A stretch of 7,346 nucleotides of DNA, taken from positions 1 through 7,346 of the forward strand of contig JAJZIF010000187.1 in the NCBI GenBank assembly GCA_021810735.1, written 5' to 3'. Below the pieces are notes generated by a model. The model did not search any database and had not been told where the DNA came from. It saw nothing but the letters and a program-made list of their open reading frames with translations. The stretch comes from Acidobacteriota bacterium (GTDB taxonomy: Bacteria > Acidobacteriota > Terriglobia > Terriglobales > Acidobacteriaceae). The translations under genes and the position numbers were made by a program. Below, piece by piece: positions 1 through 6,022 of the stretch; position 1 is the first letter of the stretch; every line of letters starts with the position of its first letter.

Positions 1-118
1 CCGCACGCGGATACAGCAACGCAGGGCCCGCAAGCGCGCGCGCCGCGGAACCCGGAACGGAAGCGGCAGCAGCGACAGCGCCGAGGCCCGCAAGAAAATG
101 ACGACGTGAAGAAGACAT
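1..118 (-). CDS. Tat-exported protein, N-terminal fragment (runs off left edge)
   Basis: A reading frame with no stop runs from an ATG at 118 to the window edge, giving 39 residues. It begins MSSSRRHFLAG, followed by an Ala/Gly/Val-rich segment (residues 10-31, with Ala-x-Ala sites near 25-29). SRRHFLAG matches the twin-arginine motif (S/T-R-R-x-F-L-K), so the product is probably exported folded through the Tat system. A strong Shine-Dalgarno, AAGGAGT on the minus strand at 126-132, lies 7 nt before the ATG. The mature domain is outside the window, so the enzyme class cannot be read. Tat signals are usual on cofactor- or metal-binding periplasmic enzymes, and proteins next to kduI are often sugar-acid or polysaccharide enzymes, but that is context only. 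The frame is short and partial; signal peptide plus ribosome site make it convincing. Confidence 0.75.
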   Translation of the reverse strand, partial: MSSSRRHFLAGLGAVAAAASVPGSAARALAGPALLYPRA

Positions 119-399
119 TCAAAACACTCCTTCCAGCAGAAAGATGGCCAGTCCTTTATATCATCGAAATCCGATGCTGCCGCGACCAGAGCCCGACATC
201 TTCAGAGGAGATGCAATAGCTCTACTCAACGCGCCCATCACAGAAGCGGTGACGCCGGAGACATGCCAGTTCCTTCCCATCACGCATCCCAACGCGTGAA
301 ACCGGAGTGGACTGCTTCGGCGCGTCAGAAATTCCGATGCGCCGTATTCCTGCGCGAAAGCCTCAGAGACTGCCGCGCGCAGCTTTCCGGCAGCAGCGC
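119..399. other. Intergenic spacer, 281 bp
   Basis: No credible gene lies here on either strand. It holds the ribosome site and candidate promoter of the Tat-signal gene at its left end. At its right end, just past the cupin stop codon, is an inverted repeat (CTGCCG at 370-375, CGGCAG at 388-393) that could weakly end or stabilise the cupin transcript; it has no U-tract, so it is not called a terminator. The remaining stretch (about 180-360) shows no recognisable signal. Confidence 0.5.
155..163 (-). promoter_or_regulatory. Candidate extended -10 promoter for the Tat-signal gene
   Basis: On the minus strand the sequence reads TGA-TATAAA, an extended -10 element (TGn plus 5 of 6 consensus bases), about 37 nt before the ATG at 118. 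No good -35 is seen at the usual distance, which extended -10 promoters can tolerate. An inverted repeat (CATCG, 5 bp, CGATG at 162-176) overlaps its upstream side and could be an operator. Confidence 0.35.
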
Positions 400-867
400 T
401 TACTCGTGGACTTTTACGACAAAGTAGGTCACGCTGTGACCTTTGGCAATCGTCATCTGGTGCGGCGTGTTCGGTGAAATATGAACCACGTCCCCCTTGC
501 CCAACTGCTGCGTCACTCCGCCTTCGACTTTCGTCCCCCGTATTTCACCGGGCGCCGTCGTCTTGGCATCCACGACTGTTCCGCCGGTCGTCAGCCCCGC
601 ATCTCCATCGACAATGAAGAAGATGTCCGCGTCATTCGCGTGCATCTCGGCGCCCCCGCTGCTCGTTCGCACCGTCAGCATGGTGAAATGCCCCGGATAC
701 TTCTCCAACGTTTCCGCCGCAATGCCTGCCCTATCAGAAGTCGCCTGTTGCTCCAGCTTCTGCGCCATCTGCCGCAACTTCGCGGCGGAATAATGATTCG
801 CTCCCCCGCTCTGAGCCACTGCCGTCGCCGTCAATGCCATCGCCACCATCCCCCAGATGAGTTTCAT
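400..867 (-). CDS. Secreted small cupin-domain protein
   Basis: The product is 155 residues with an N-terminal signal peptide (MKLIWGMVAMALTATAVAQ; likely cleavage after AVA, about residue 18) and one cupin beta-barrel (about 55-152). Cupin motif 1 is seen as H76-x-N78-x-x-D81 followed by IFFIVDG, and motif 2 as GDVVHISPNTPH with H136. So the canonical H-x-H...E...H metal set is changed to H/N/D/H. A frame extends upstream to 903, but the start at 867 is chosen because AGGAG lies 8 nt before it (876-880) and it gives a clean signal peptide. The gene lies 117 bp downstream of kduI on the same strand. Its likely place is the periplasm or outside the cell. Whether it binds a sugar acid or catalyses an isomerisation cannot be told from sequence; the cupin fold call is firm, the function open. 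Confidence 0.82.
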   Translation of the reverse strand: MKLIWGMVAMALTATAVAQSGGANHYSAAKLRQMAQKLEQQATSDRAGIAAETLEKYPGHFTMLTVRTSSGGAEMHANDADIFFIVDGDAGLTTGGTVVDAKTTAPGEIRGTKVEGGVTQQLGKGDVVHISPNTPHQMTIAKGHSVTYFVVKVHE

Positions 868-984
868 TCTGCTTTCTCCTCGAATCGGTATTCCGCCGCC
901 CAAAAAACTCGGTACACCCCATGCGTGTTGCCCCGTTTTTGACCGCCCGCAACGGATACCCGCGCCCGGTGCTCGCCAATCCAG

Positions 985-1815
985 TCAGCGCATATCTTTG
1001 ATCGGAATTGGGTCCATGTCGTTGTAAACCTGGTTCTCGCCGCCCATGCCCCAGCAAAACGTGTAGCTGTTTGTTCCCACGCCGGCATGCATCGACCATC
1101 CGGGAGATACGGCCACCTGCTTGTTCGCGATAACCAGGTGACGCGTTTCCTGCGCTGGGCCCATCAGATGAATCACCCGGTCATCTGCCGGCATATTGAA
1201 GTACAAATAAATTTCCGAGCGCCGCATATGGGTGTGGGGCGGCATTGTGTTCCACACGCTGCCGGGTTGCATCTCCGTAAAGCCCATCACCAACTGGCAG
1301 CTTCGCACGCCTTCCAGATGGATGTGCTTTCGGATCTGGCGCGCATTGGCGGTTGCGGAAGCTCCCAACGAAACCGGTTCCAGTTCCTCGCGTTTCGACA
1401 ACCGGGTCGGGTATTCGACGTGGGCCGGGTAGCCCAGCAGATAAAACTCCGCAGGACGCGCAGCGTCTTCACTCGTAAAGACGATCTCGTGCTTGCCGCG
1501 ACCGATGTACAGACAATCGAGATGGTTCATCTCAAACGTGTCGGAGTCGACGCGCACTTCGCCCTTTGCCCCAATGTTCAACACGCCGAGTTCGCGCCGT
1601 TCTGTAAAGAAATCCGCCCGCAATTCCGGATAGGTCGGCAATGCAAGCGGCGACTGCAGTGGCACTGCGGAGCCGATTACGGTCCGATCCAAGTCCACAT
1701 ACACGTTCTGGATCTTGCCCGGCTGGAACAGGTCCTCCAGCAGAAAGGACGCCCGCAGTTGGTCGGTCGTCATGGTCGCATAACGGATCTGGTCTGGCAT
1801 CTGGAGTATTTTCAT
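985..1815 (-). CDS. kduI: 5-keto-4-deoxyuronate isomerase (KduI, EC 5.3.1.17)
   Basis: KduI converts 5-keto-4-deoxyuronate (4-deoxy-L-threo-5-hexosulose uronate), the product of pectin and related uronide lyases, to 3-deoxy-D-glycero-2,5-hexodiulosonate in the cytoplasm. The 276-residue product matches the family along its whole length (E. coli KduI has 278): FFTERRELGVLNIG, NTMPPHTHMRRSEIYLYFNM, MGPAQETRHLV and the C-terminal WGMGGENQVYNDMD. The zinc ligands H194, H196, E201 and H243 correspond to H196, H198, E203 and H245 of the E. coli enzyme. The ATG at 1815 is chosen because GAGG (1821-1824) lies 5 nt ahead of it; a GTG at 1821 in the same frame would overlap that ribosome site. The gene sits between a DeoR-type regulator upstream and a secreted cupin downstream, all on one strand, which fits a uronate-utilisation locus. 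No clear promoter is seen in the 174 bp before it, so read-through from the regulator gene is possible. Confidence 0.95.
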   Translation of the reverse strand: MKILQMPDQIRYATMTTDQLRASFLLEDLFQPGKIQNVYVDLDRTVIGSAVPLQSPLALPTYPELRADFFTERRELGVLNIGAKGEVRVDSDTFEMNHLDCLYIGRGKHEIVFTSEDAARPAEFYLLGYPAHVEYPTRLSKREELEPVSLGASATANARQIRKHIHLEGVRSCQLVMGFTEMQPGSVWNTMPPHTHMRRSEIYLYFNMPADDRVIHLMGPAQETRHLVIANKQVAVSPGWSMHAGVGTNSYTFCWGMGGENQVYNDMDPIPIKDMR

Positions 1816-1989
1816 CAACACCTCATAGTCTGTTTAGCGGCTCGATCCAACCTGGCGTTCTGACGGTTTGAATCAGCGCAAATGAGATCGAACTGTGCAT
1901 GTGGAACCACGCTTTTCCGGCAGGGATTTGGCCTCGATCCGTTCCCTTTTCGGAGTCACATAACGAATGAGTGGATTCACAGAACATCG
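1816..1989. other. Spacer between regulator gene and kduI
   Basis: This 174-bp spacer holds the kduI ribosome site (1821-1824) at one end. I find no convincing promoter or intrinsic terminator on the minus strand, so deoR-type gene and kduI may share a transcript. A single TTTCG half-element lies at 1948-1952. Confidence 0.4.
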
Positions 1990-2829
1990 CTAGACGAGAA
2001 TCAGCTCAATATTCAGATCGCGCAGGGCGGCTGCGATTTCCGGCCGTAGATTTGTATCGGTGATGACCTGATGCACTGCCGTCGTCGGTACGATGCGGGA
2101 CAGACTTCTGCGCTCGAATTTCGTTGAATCGCAGACCGCCACCACTTTTGCCGCCGCTTTGACCATGGCCCGGTTCACCCGCGACTCCAGCAGGTTCGGG
2201 GTGGTCAGTCCAATCTCCGTATCGAAGCCATCGACTCCCAGGAAAAGAATGTCGGCGTGCATTTCTTCCAGCATGTCTTCCGCCAACGGGCCAACCAGGG
2301 AAAAGGAATTCTTTCGCACGATCCCGCCCGTAAGGATCACGTCAAAGTGGGTCCCCGTCAGCTCCGCGGCGATATTGACGCCATTGGTGATTACCGTCAG
2401 GTGCGAGAATTTCTTCAATGCCTGGGCCACAGCCGTAGTCGTCGTGCCGGAGTCGAGCATGACGCATTGTCCTTCCTGGACCAGCTTGGCGGCTGCGTTC
2501 GCAATCCGCATCTTCTCGCTGCGATGGCTTTTTTCTTTTTCCTGCAATGTCGGATCGAACAACGCGCCGGGTTGCGCCGGCAATGCGCCCCCGTGGCTGC
2601 GCTGCAGCAGCCCCTTTGCCTGCAAATGGTCCAGGTCTTTTCGAATTGTGATCTGGGAGATACCAAGAGATTGGGAAAGATCCCGTACGAGAACGCGGCC
2701 CTTGCTCTGTGCGAGCGCCAATATATGCTGTCTGCGCTCTTCAATCAGCATGGGGTCGCTATCCAACGTCGTCAAAGAATCATCCGGCGATCTATTTGGA
2801 TTTCGGCCACCTTTCAGCACGGTGCTCAT
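1990..2829 (-). CDS. DeoR/GlpR-family transcriptional regulator
   Basis: This is a 279-residue DNA-binding repressor-type protein. An N-terminal DeoR winged helix-turn-helix (about 27-83) includes the recognition-helix region ISQITIRKDLDHL and the family end motif RSHGGAL. The C-terminal DeoRC effector domain (about 100-260) has the typical LDSGTTTTA (125-133), ITNG (147-150), LTGGIVR (166-172), GVDGFD (198-203) and CDSTKF (233-238) segments, which in this family bind phosphorylated sugars. The start at 2829 is preferred because GGAGG (2836-2840) lies 6 nt upstream. It gives a 26-residue polar tail before the point where most family members begin (M27, ATG at 2751), which has only a weak ribosome site. 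kduI follows 174 bp downstream on the same strand, so control of uronate genes is the natural guess. In enterobacteria kdu genes are controlled by the IclR-type KdgR, so a DeoR protein here is a different solution. The effector is unknown. Confidence 0.93.
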   Translation of the reverse strand: MSTVLKGGRNPNRSPDDSLTTLDSDPMLIEERRQHILALAQSKGRVLVRDLSQSLGISQITIRKDLDHLQAKGLLQRSHGGALPAQPGALFDPTLQEKEKSHRSEKMRIANAAAKLVQEGQCVMLDSGTTTTAVAQALKKFSHLTVITNGVNIAAELTGTHFDVILTGGIVRKNSFSLVGPLAEDMLEEMHADILFLGVDGFDTEIGLTTPNLLESRVNRAMVKAAAKVVAVCDSTKFERRSLSRIVPTTAVHQVITDTNLRPEIAAALRDLNIELILV

Positions 2830-2884
2830 GACTGGCCTCCTGTAGAACTGCTGCTTCTCTTTCGCAATATCTTGCTGCCAATCC

Positions 2885-2911
2885 ATTATTCACGAAATTT
2901 CGCTGTGGCAA
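2885..2911 (-). promoter_or_regulatory. Candidate promoter and operator of the DeoR-family gene
   Basis: On the minus strand TTGCCA (2906-2911) and AATAAT (2885-2890) are spaced by 15 bp, about 50 nt before the ATG at 2829. The spacing is short, so this is only a candidate. The spacer contains a perfect 10-bp palindrome, CGAAATTTCG (2893-2902), well placed for autorepression. DeoR-family proteins often recognise elements with TTTCG or CGAAA cores; applying that here is inference. Confidence 0.3.
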
Positions 2912-3025
2912 CCGTTTATCATCGCGCGTAATCCGTCGATAAGGTTTGGAAGGGGTTGCGGCGAGGGGGATTTGGATCGCCGGCAGGAGTTCATGCGGCG
3001 CATCGGGCCCGCAGAAAAGCTGCAA

Positions 3026-3041
3026 CGGCCTCTGGAGGCCG
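3026..3041. repeat. Inverted repeat CGGCCTC-TG-GAGGCCG
   Basis: Two perfect 7-bp arms flank a 2-bp centre. It lies about 75 bp upstream of the -35 element of the rpsA promoter and about 195 bp upstream of the divergent regulator gene. No U-tract follows on either strand, so it is not an obvious terminator; an upstream protein-binding site is possible. Confidence 0.5.
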
Positions 3042-3116
3042 CTTCTGGCACCCTGATTTCCTTGTTCCTGTACGCTGGTTTTTGAAACGGATGGATTGGC
3101 GTGAGTCGGGTTCTCG

Positions 3117-3146
3117 TTGACACTGTTTTCCACCGGTTGATATAGT
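3117..3146 (+). promoter_or_regulatory. Strong sigma70-type promoter for rpsA
   Basis: A perfect -35 TTGACA (3117-3122) and a -10 TATAGT (3141-3146, 5 of 6) are separated by 18 bp. Transcription would start near 3153, giving a leader of about 340 nt before the rpsA ATG. This is the best promoter match in the window and fits a highly expressed ribosomal protein gene. No other gene begins between it and rpsA. Confidence 0.7.
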
Positions 3147-3152
3147 TTTAGC

Positions 3153-3494
3153 AGGGAGCGAAGCGGCCTAGGACTCACGTGCTCCGTTTCCCAATCCAGG
3201 GTTCCTATCTTCCCCGGCTCACATCCTCGATTTGACCTGTTGCTCAGGTACCCGCCCAGGGGTCGATTTCCGACTTTCAGGCGACGGCACCGCTGCCAGT
3301 GCTTGATCGAACGGCGAGAGAGCGAGTGAGAGAAGCGCCCGGATTTCACGTCCGGCTGAGATGCCAATTCGACAGTCAGTCGCCGCGGCGACCGCAGCCG
3401 GCATGAATGGACGATCGACAGTTTCCGAGAAGAAACCGAAGGTCGCCCGATACGGAGCGCCAACGCGCCGTATGAGTCTGGAGCCCCCTGCCCT
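3153..3494 (+). promoter_or_regulatory. Long structured 5' leader of rpsA
   Basis: This roughly 340-nt stretch between the promoter and the rpsA ATG has no credible gene. It contains several potential hairpins: CCGGA/TCCGG with a 7-nt loop (3339-3355); the perfect 14-bp palindrome GTCGCCGCGGCGAC (3379-3392); and a strong stem at 3450-3473 (ATACGG...CCGTAT, 6 bp, one A-G mismatch, 3 bp, CCAA loop). The last lies just before the GGAG ribosome site (3480-3483). In gammaproteobacteria S1 represses its own translation through a structured leader; whether this unrelated leader does so is inference. No known riboswitch class is recognised. Confidence 0.45.
3450..3473 (+). promoter_or_regulatory. Hairpin upstream of the rpsA ribosome binding site
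   Basis: The 24-nt element ATACGGAGCGCCAACGCGCCGTAT without its internal mismatch folds as 6 bp, one A-G mismatch, 3 bp and a CCAA tetraloop. It ends 6 nt before the GGAG (3480-3483), which is itself 11 nt from the ATG, a long spacing. The stem could present or shield the initiation region. Confidence 0.45.
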
Positions 3495-5519
3495 ATGGTA
3501 GATGTACTCAATCCCGAACACACTGCGAGCAAAACCCTGAACACGACATTGGAAGCCAACGAACTCACAACCCTTGAGACGCAAACCGAAGCGCCGGAAA
3601 ACAACCACCACATTTCTGCCGCGGCAGAGACCCAACCCACAGATCAGCAACCTCACGAGCTTGCGTACGCGGAGCATGTCGCGGCACCCGAGCACGTAGA
3701 GCATCCCGCCGAAGAGCACTCCCAGCCGAGCGTCACGACACAGGATCAGGCGTCGCACGATGCTTCTTCCCAAGAAGAAGAGATGGATTTTGGCGCGCTG
3801 TTGGAGTCGTTCGAGCATGAGCAGGCTGCTCAAGAGGCGGCGCAAGCTGTCGATGGCAACGTCGTCGCAGGCAGGGTCATCAAGCTGACCGACAAGCATG
3901 TGGTCGTCGACGTGGGCCTGAAGTCCGAGGGTGTGATCCCGCTGGAGCAGGTACTCGACCACACCGGGCAGTCGAAACTGCAACCGGGCCAGACGATTGA
4001 AGTGGTGATCGAGCGCGAGGAGCCGGGCGGCACCTATCTACTCAACTACGACAAGGCATTGCGCCATCGCGTGTGGGACACGATCGAGAAAGCCGCCAAT
4101 GACAAGACCCCTGTCAGCGGGCTGGTAGTCAGCCGCGTGAAGGGCGGGTTGACGGTGGACATCGGCATCAAGGCGTTTTTGCCGGGCTCGCAGGTGGAAA
4201 TCCGGCCGGTGCGCAATCTGGAATCCTACATTGGCCAGACCATTGACGTTCGCGTGATCAAGCTGAACAAGAAGCGCGGCAACGTGGTGGTTTCTCGCAA
4301 GGAACTGCTGGAGAACGAAGTCTCGCTGAAGCGCACGGTGACGCTGGACCATCTGGAAGAAGGGACCATCCTGACCGGAACGGTGAAGAACCTGACCGAG
4401 TACGGCGCGTTTGTGGACCTGGGCGGCATCGACGGACTGCTGCACGTCACCGATATGTCCTGGGGCCGCCTGACGCATCCTCGCGACCTGGTGAATGTGG
4501 GCGATGAAATTCAGGTGAAAGTGCTGAAATTCGACCGTGAAAAGCAGCGCATTTCACTCGGATTCAAGCAACTGACTCCCGACCCATGGCTGGACGTGGC
4601 GGAGCGCTATCCGATTGGCGCGCGCGTGCGGGGACGCATTCTGAGCGTCACCGACTACGGCGCTTTCGTGGAACTGGAACAAGGGATTGAAGGTTTGGTC
4701 CACGTTTCAGAAATGACCTGGTCGAAGCGCATGAAGCACCCGACGAAGCTGGTGAAGCCGGGCGATGAGATTGAGACCATCATTTTGAACGTCAACCCGG
4801 CGGACCGACGCATTTCCCTGGGGATGAAGCAACTGATGGAAAATCCCTGGGAACATCTTTCCGAGCGCTACACGATGGGCACAGTGGTCGAAGGGCGAGT
4901 GCGGAATTTAACCGAGTTTGGCGCGTTTATTGAAATTGAGGATGGCATTGACGGCCTGGTCCACGTGAGCAATATGAGCTGGACGAAGCGGATCAAGCAC
5001 CCATCCGAAGTGGTCAAGAAGGGCGACAAGGTCAAGGCGGTTGTGCTGGGAATCGAAGCGGAACATCGCCGTCTCTCGCTCGGCATCAAGCAACTGCAGC
5101 CGGATGTGTGGGAGTCGTTCTTCGCGCAGCATCGGGTGAACGATGTTGTGCATGGCAAGGTGCTGCGCATGGCGCAGTTTGGCGCGTTCGTGGAATTGGC
5201 GGACGGCGTCGAGGGCCTATGCCACGTTTCCGAAGCCACCGACATCCACGGGATTCCCGTGAAGCTGGACGTGGAACAGGAGCACGAGTTCAAGATCATC
5301 AAGATGAACGCGGAAGAGAAGAAGATCGGCCTGAGTCTTCGCGCTGTCGGCGATGAAGCGACGCGGGCGGACGTGGAATCCTACAAGGCGCCACAGACAA
5401 AGGAACGTGCCCATTCTGCTTCGTCGGGCTCGCCGCGGGAATCGTCGTCTTCGCAGTCTTCGTCTTCGACTACGTTGGGCGATCTGATCAACTGGAAGAA
5501 ACGCGAACGCGAGGAGTAA
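3495..5519 (+). CDS. rpsA: 30S ribosomal protein S1, extended N-terminus
   Basis: S1 binds mRNA and helps load it on the 30S subunit. The 674-residue product has six S1 (OB-fold) repeats at about 121-189, 204-272, 289-360, 374-447, 461-534 and 549-617. Repeats 3-6 show the classic RNA-binding pattern (EYGAFVDL, GLLHVTDMSW and equivalents; RISLGxKQL at the ends), while repeats 1 and 2 are the divergent type that in E. coli S1 anchors to the ribosome. It is about 120 residues longer than E. coli S1 (557). The excess is mostly an acidic, Gln/His/Glu-rich, probably disordered N-terminus (1-120) ending in EEEMDFGALLESFE, a short amphipathic segment. A Ser-rich linker (about 641-660) precedes the C-terminal LGDLINWKKREREE. 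The ATG at 3495 is the first possible start after the in-frame stop at 3357-3359. There is no neighbouring cmk; the gene stands alone between a strong promoter and an intrinsic terminator. Confidence 0.97.
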   Translation: MVDVLNPEHTASKTLNTTLEANELTTLETQTEAPENNHHISAAAETQPTDQQPHELAYAEHVAAPEHVEHPAEEHSQPSVTTQDQASHDASSQEEEMDFGALLESFEHEQAAQEAAQAVDGNVVAGRVIKLTDKHVVVDVGLKSEGVIPLEQVLDHTGQSKLQPGQTIEVVIEREEPGGTYLLNYDKALRHRVWDTIEKAANDKTPVSGLVVSRVKGGLTVDIGIKAFLPGSQVEIRPVRNLESYIGQTIDVRVIKLNKKRGNVVVSRKELLENEVSLKRTVTLDHLEEGTILTGTVKNLTEYGAFVDLGGIDGLLHVTDMSWGRLTHPRDLVNVGDEIQVKVLKFDREKQRISLGFKQLTPDPWLDVAERYPIGARVRGRILSVTDYGAFVELEQGIEGLVHVSEMTWSKRMKHPTKLVKPGDEIETIILNVNPADRRISLGMKQLMENPWEHLSERYTMGTVVEGRVRNLTEFGAFIEIEDGIDGLVHVSNMSWTKRIKHPSEVVKKGDKVKAVVLGIEAEHRRLSLGIKQLQPDVWESFFAQHRVNDVVHGKVLRMAQFGAFVELADGVEGLCHVSEATDIHGIPVKLDVEQEHEFKIIKMNAEEKKIGLSLRAVGDEATRADVESYKAPQTKERAHSASSGSPRESSSSQSSSSTTLGDLINWKKREREE

Positions 5520-5546
5520 GCGGTCGAGAAGGGTACCAGAACAACG

Positions 5547-5582
5547 AAGCGCCGAATGTCATGCATTCGGCGCTTTTTGTTT
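5547..5582 (+). terminator. Intrinsic terminator of rpsA
   Basis: A 12-bp perfect stem (AAGCGCCGAATG at 5547-5558, CATTCGGCGCTT at 5564-5575) with a TCATG loop is followed by TTTT-G-TTT. It starts 28 nt after the rpsA stop. The minus-strand gene ending at 5615 converges on it; on that strand the tail reads CTTCGTTGTT, so it may stop both transcripts, less strongly on the minus strand. Confidence 0.92.
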
Positions 5583-5614
5583 GGTCCACGAGATTTGGCG
5601 GATACAGGACGAAT

Positions 5615-6007
5615 TTATTTGCCGGTGTCGATCCGGATGATGACGCGAAAGATGGGCCGATCGTCGAACGAACTGAGGATTTTCGGCTGGCTCTTCTTGC
5701 CGGCGGCCTGCGCCCAAAGCTTGTAGTCGTCATTGGGAGAGAGCTGCTCGAAGCTATACGCGCCGTCCTCCTGAGTGATATAGGTTTCGACCGCCATCGT
5801 GCGCGTATCGCTCAAGTAAACGATGGCGCTGCGGATGGGAACATCGCTCGCATTCACCACACGCCCCTGGACGGAACGCCGCGCGGCCTGGGCAAAAGCA
5901 GACCCTGGCGTCCCAAAAACGTTCGTCATCCAGACAATCGCGCCCAGCACAACGGCGGCAGCCGGAACGCGCTTTCCATGCCAGCGCGCCGCATGCATAC
6001 AATTCAT
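5615..6007 (-). CDS. Secreted carboxypeptidase-regulatory-like domain protein
   Basis: The product is 130 residues: a basic start (RWHGKR), a hydrophobic segment (about 14-33) and a likely signal cleavage after SAFA (39), then a single carboxypeptidase-regulatory-like / transthyretin-type beta-sandwich (about 45-126). The fold signature is visible as VQGRVVNASDVPIRSAIVYL, then TYITQEDGAYSFEQLSPNDDY and a final beta-strand FRVIIRID. Such domains are common in secreted acidobacterial proteins, where they act as adhesive or structural modules; no catalytic residues are expected or seen. The start at 6007 is chosen because AGGG (6013-6016) lies 5 nt upstream; a second ATG at 5998 is too far from it. 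It follows the zinc-ribbon gene by only 15 nt, so the two are almost surely co-transcribed, though one product is cytoplasmic and the other exported. Function unknown. Confidence 0.85.
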   Translation of the reverse strand: MNCMHAARWHGKRVPAAAVVLGAIVWMTNVFGTPGSAFAQAARRSVQGRVVNASDVPIRSAIVYLSDTRTMAVETYITQEDGAYSFEQLSPNDDYKLWAQAAGKKSQPKILSSFDDRPIFRVIIRIDTGK

Positions 6008-6022
6008 CAGATCCCTACCTGG

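Larger units (their letters stand above)
2830..3116. other. Divergent intergenic region, left half
   Basis: This is the left part of the 665-bp spacer between the divergent regulator gene and rpsA. Beyond the regulator's ribosome site and candidate promoter, it holds an inverted repeat at 3026-3041 (CGGCCTC, 2 bp, GAGGCCG) and a 30-codon ORF at 2993-3085 too short to call. Long minus-strand frames crossing here have no ribosome site and no family resemblance. Confidence 0.45.

Noticed and set aside
34..47. CG-rich alternating run near the left edge
   Set aside because: It codes Ala/Arg residues of the Tat signal peptide and needs no other explanation.
1087..1863. Plus-strand open frame of 258 codons opposite kduI
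   Set aside because: Antisense to a full-length KduI with all zinc ligands; no ribosome site or domain of its own.
1919..1954. Possible terminator between the regulator gene and kduI (GGGA...TCCC)
   Set aside because: Arms are only 4-5 bp with a long loop and no proper U-tract on the minus strand.
2093..2931. Plus-strand open frames opposite the DeoR-family gene
   Set aside because: Antisense shadows of a gene with clear helix-turn-helix and effector-domain motifs.
2792..3640. Minus-strand open frame of 282 codons crossing the rpsA leader and both flanking genes
   Set aside because: It overlaps the starts of the regulator gene and rpsA, has no ribosome site, and its Arg/Ser-rich translation resembles no family; it is the kind of frame high GC content gives by chance.
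3219..3983. Minus-strand open frame of 254 codons opposite the start of rpsA
   Set aside because: Antisense to the well-supported S1 coding region and leader, with Arg/Leu-rich low-information translation and no domain.
4359..5346. Repeated sequence blocks within rpsA
   Set aside because: These are the paralogous S1 protein domains, explained by the family's architecture rather than a DNA repeat.
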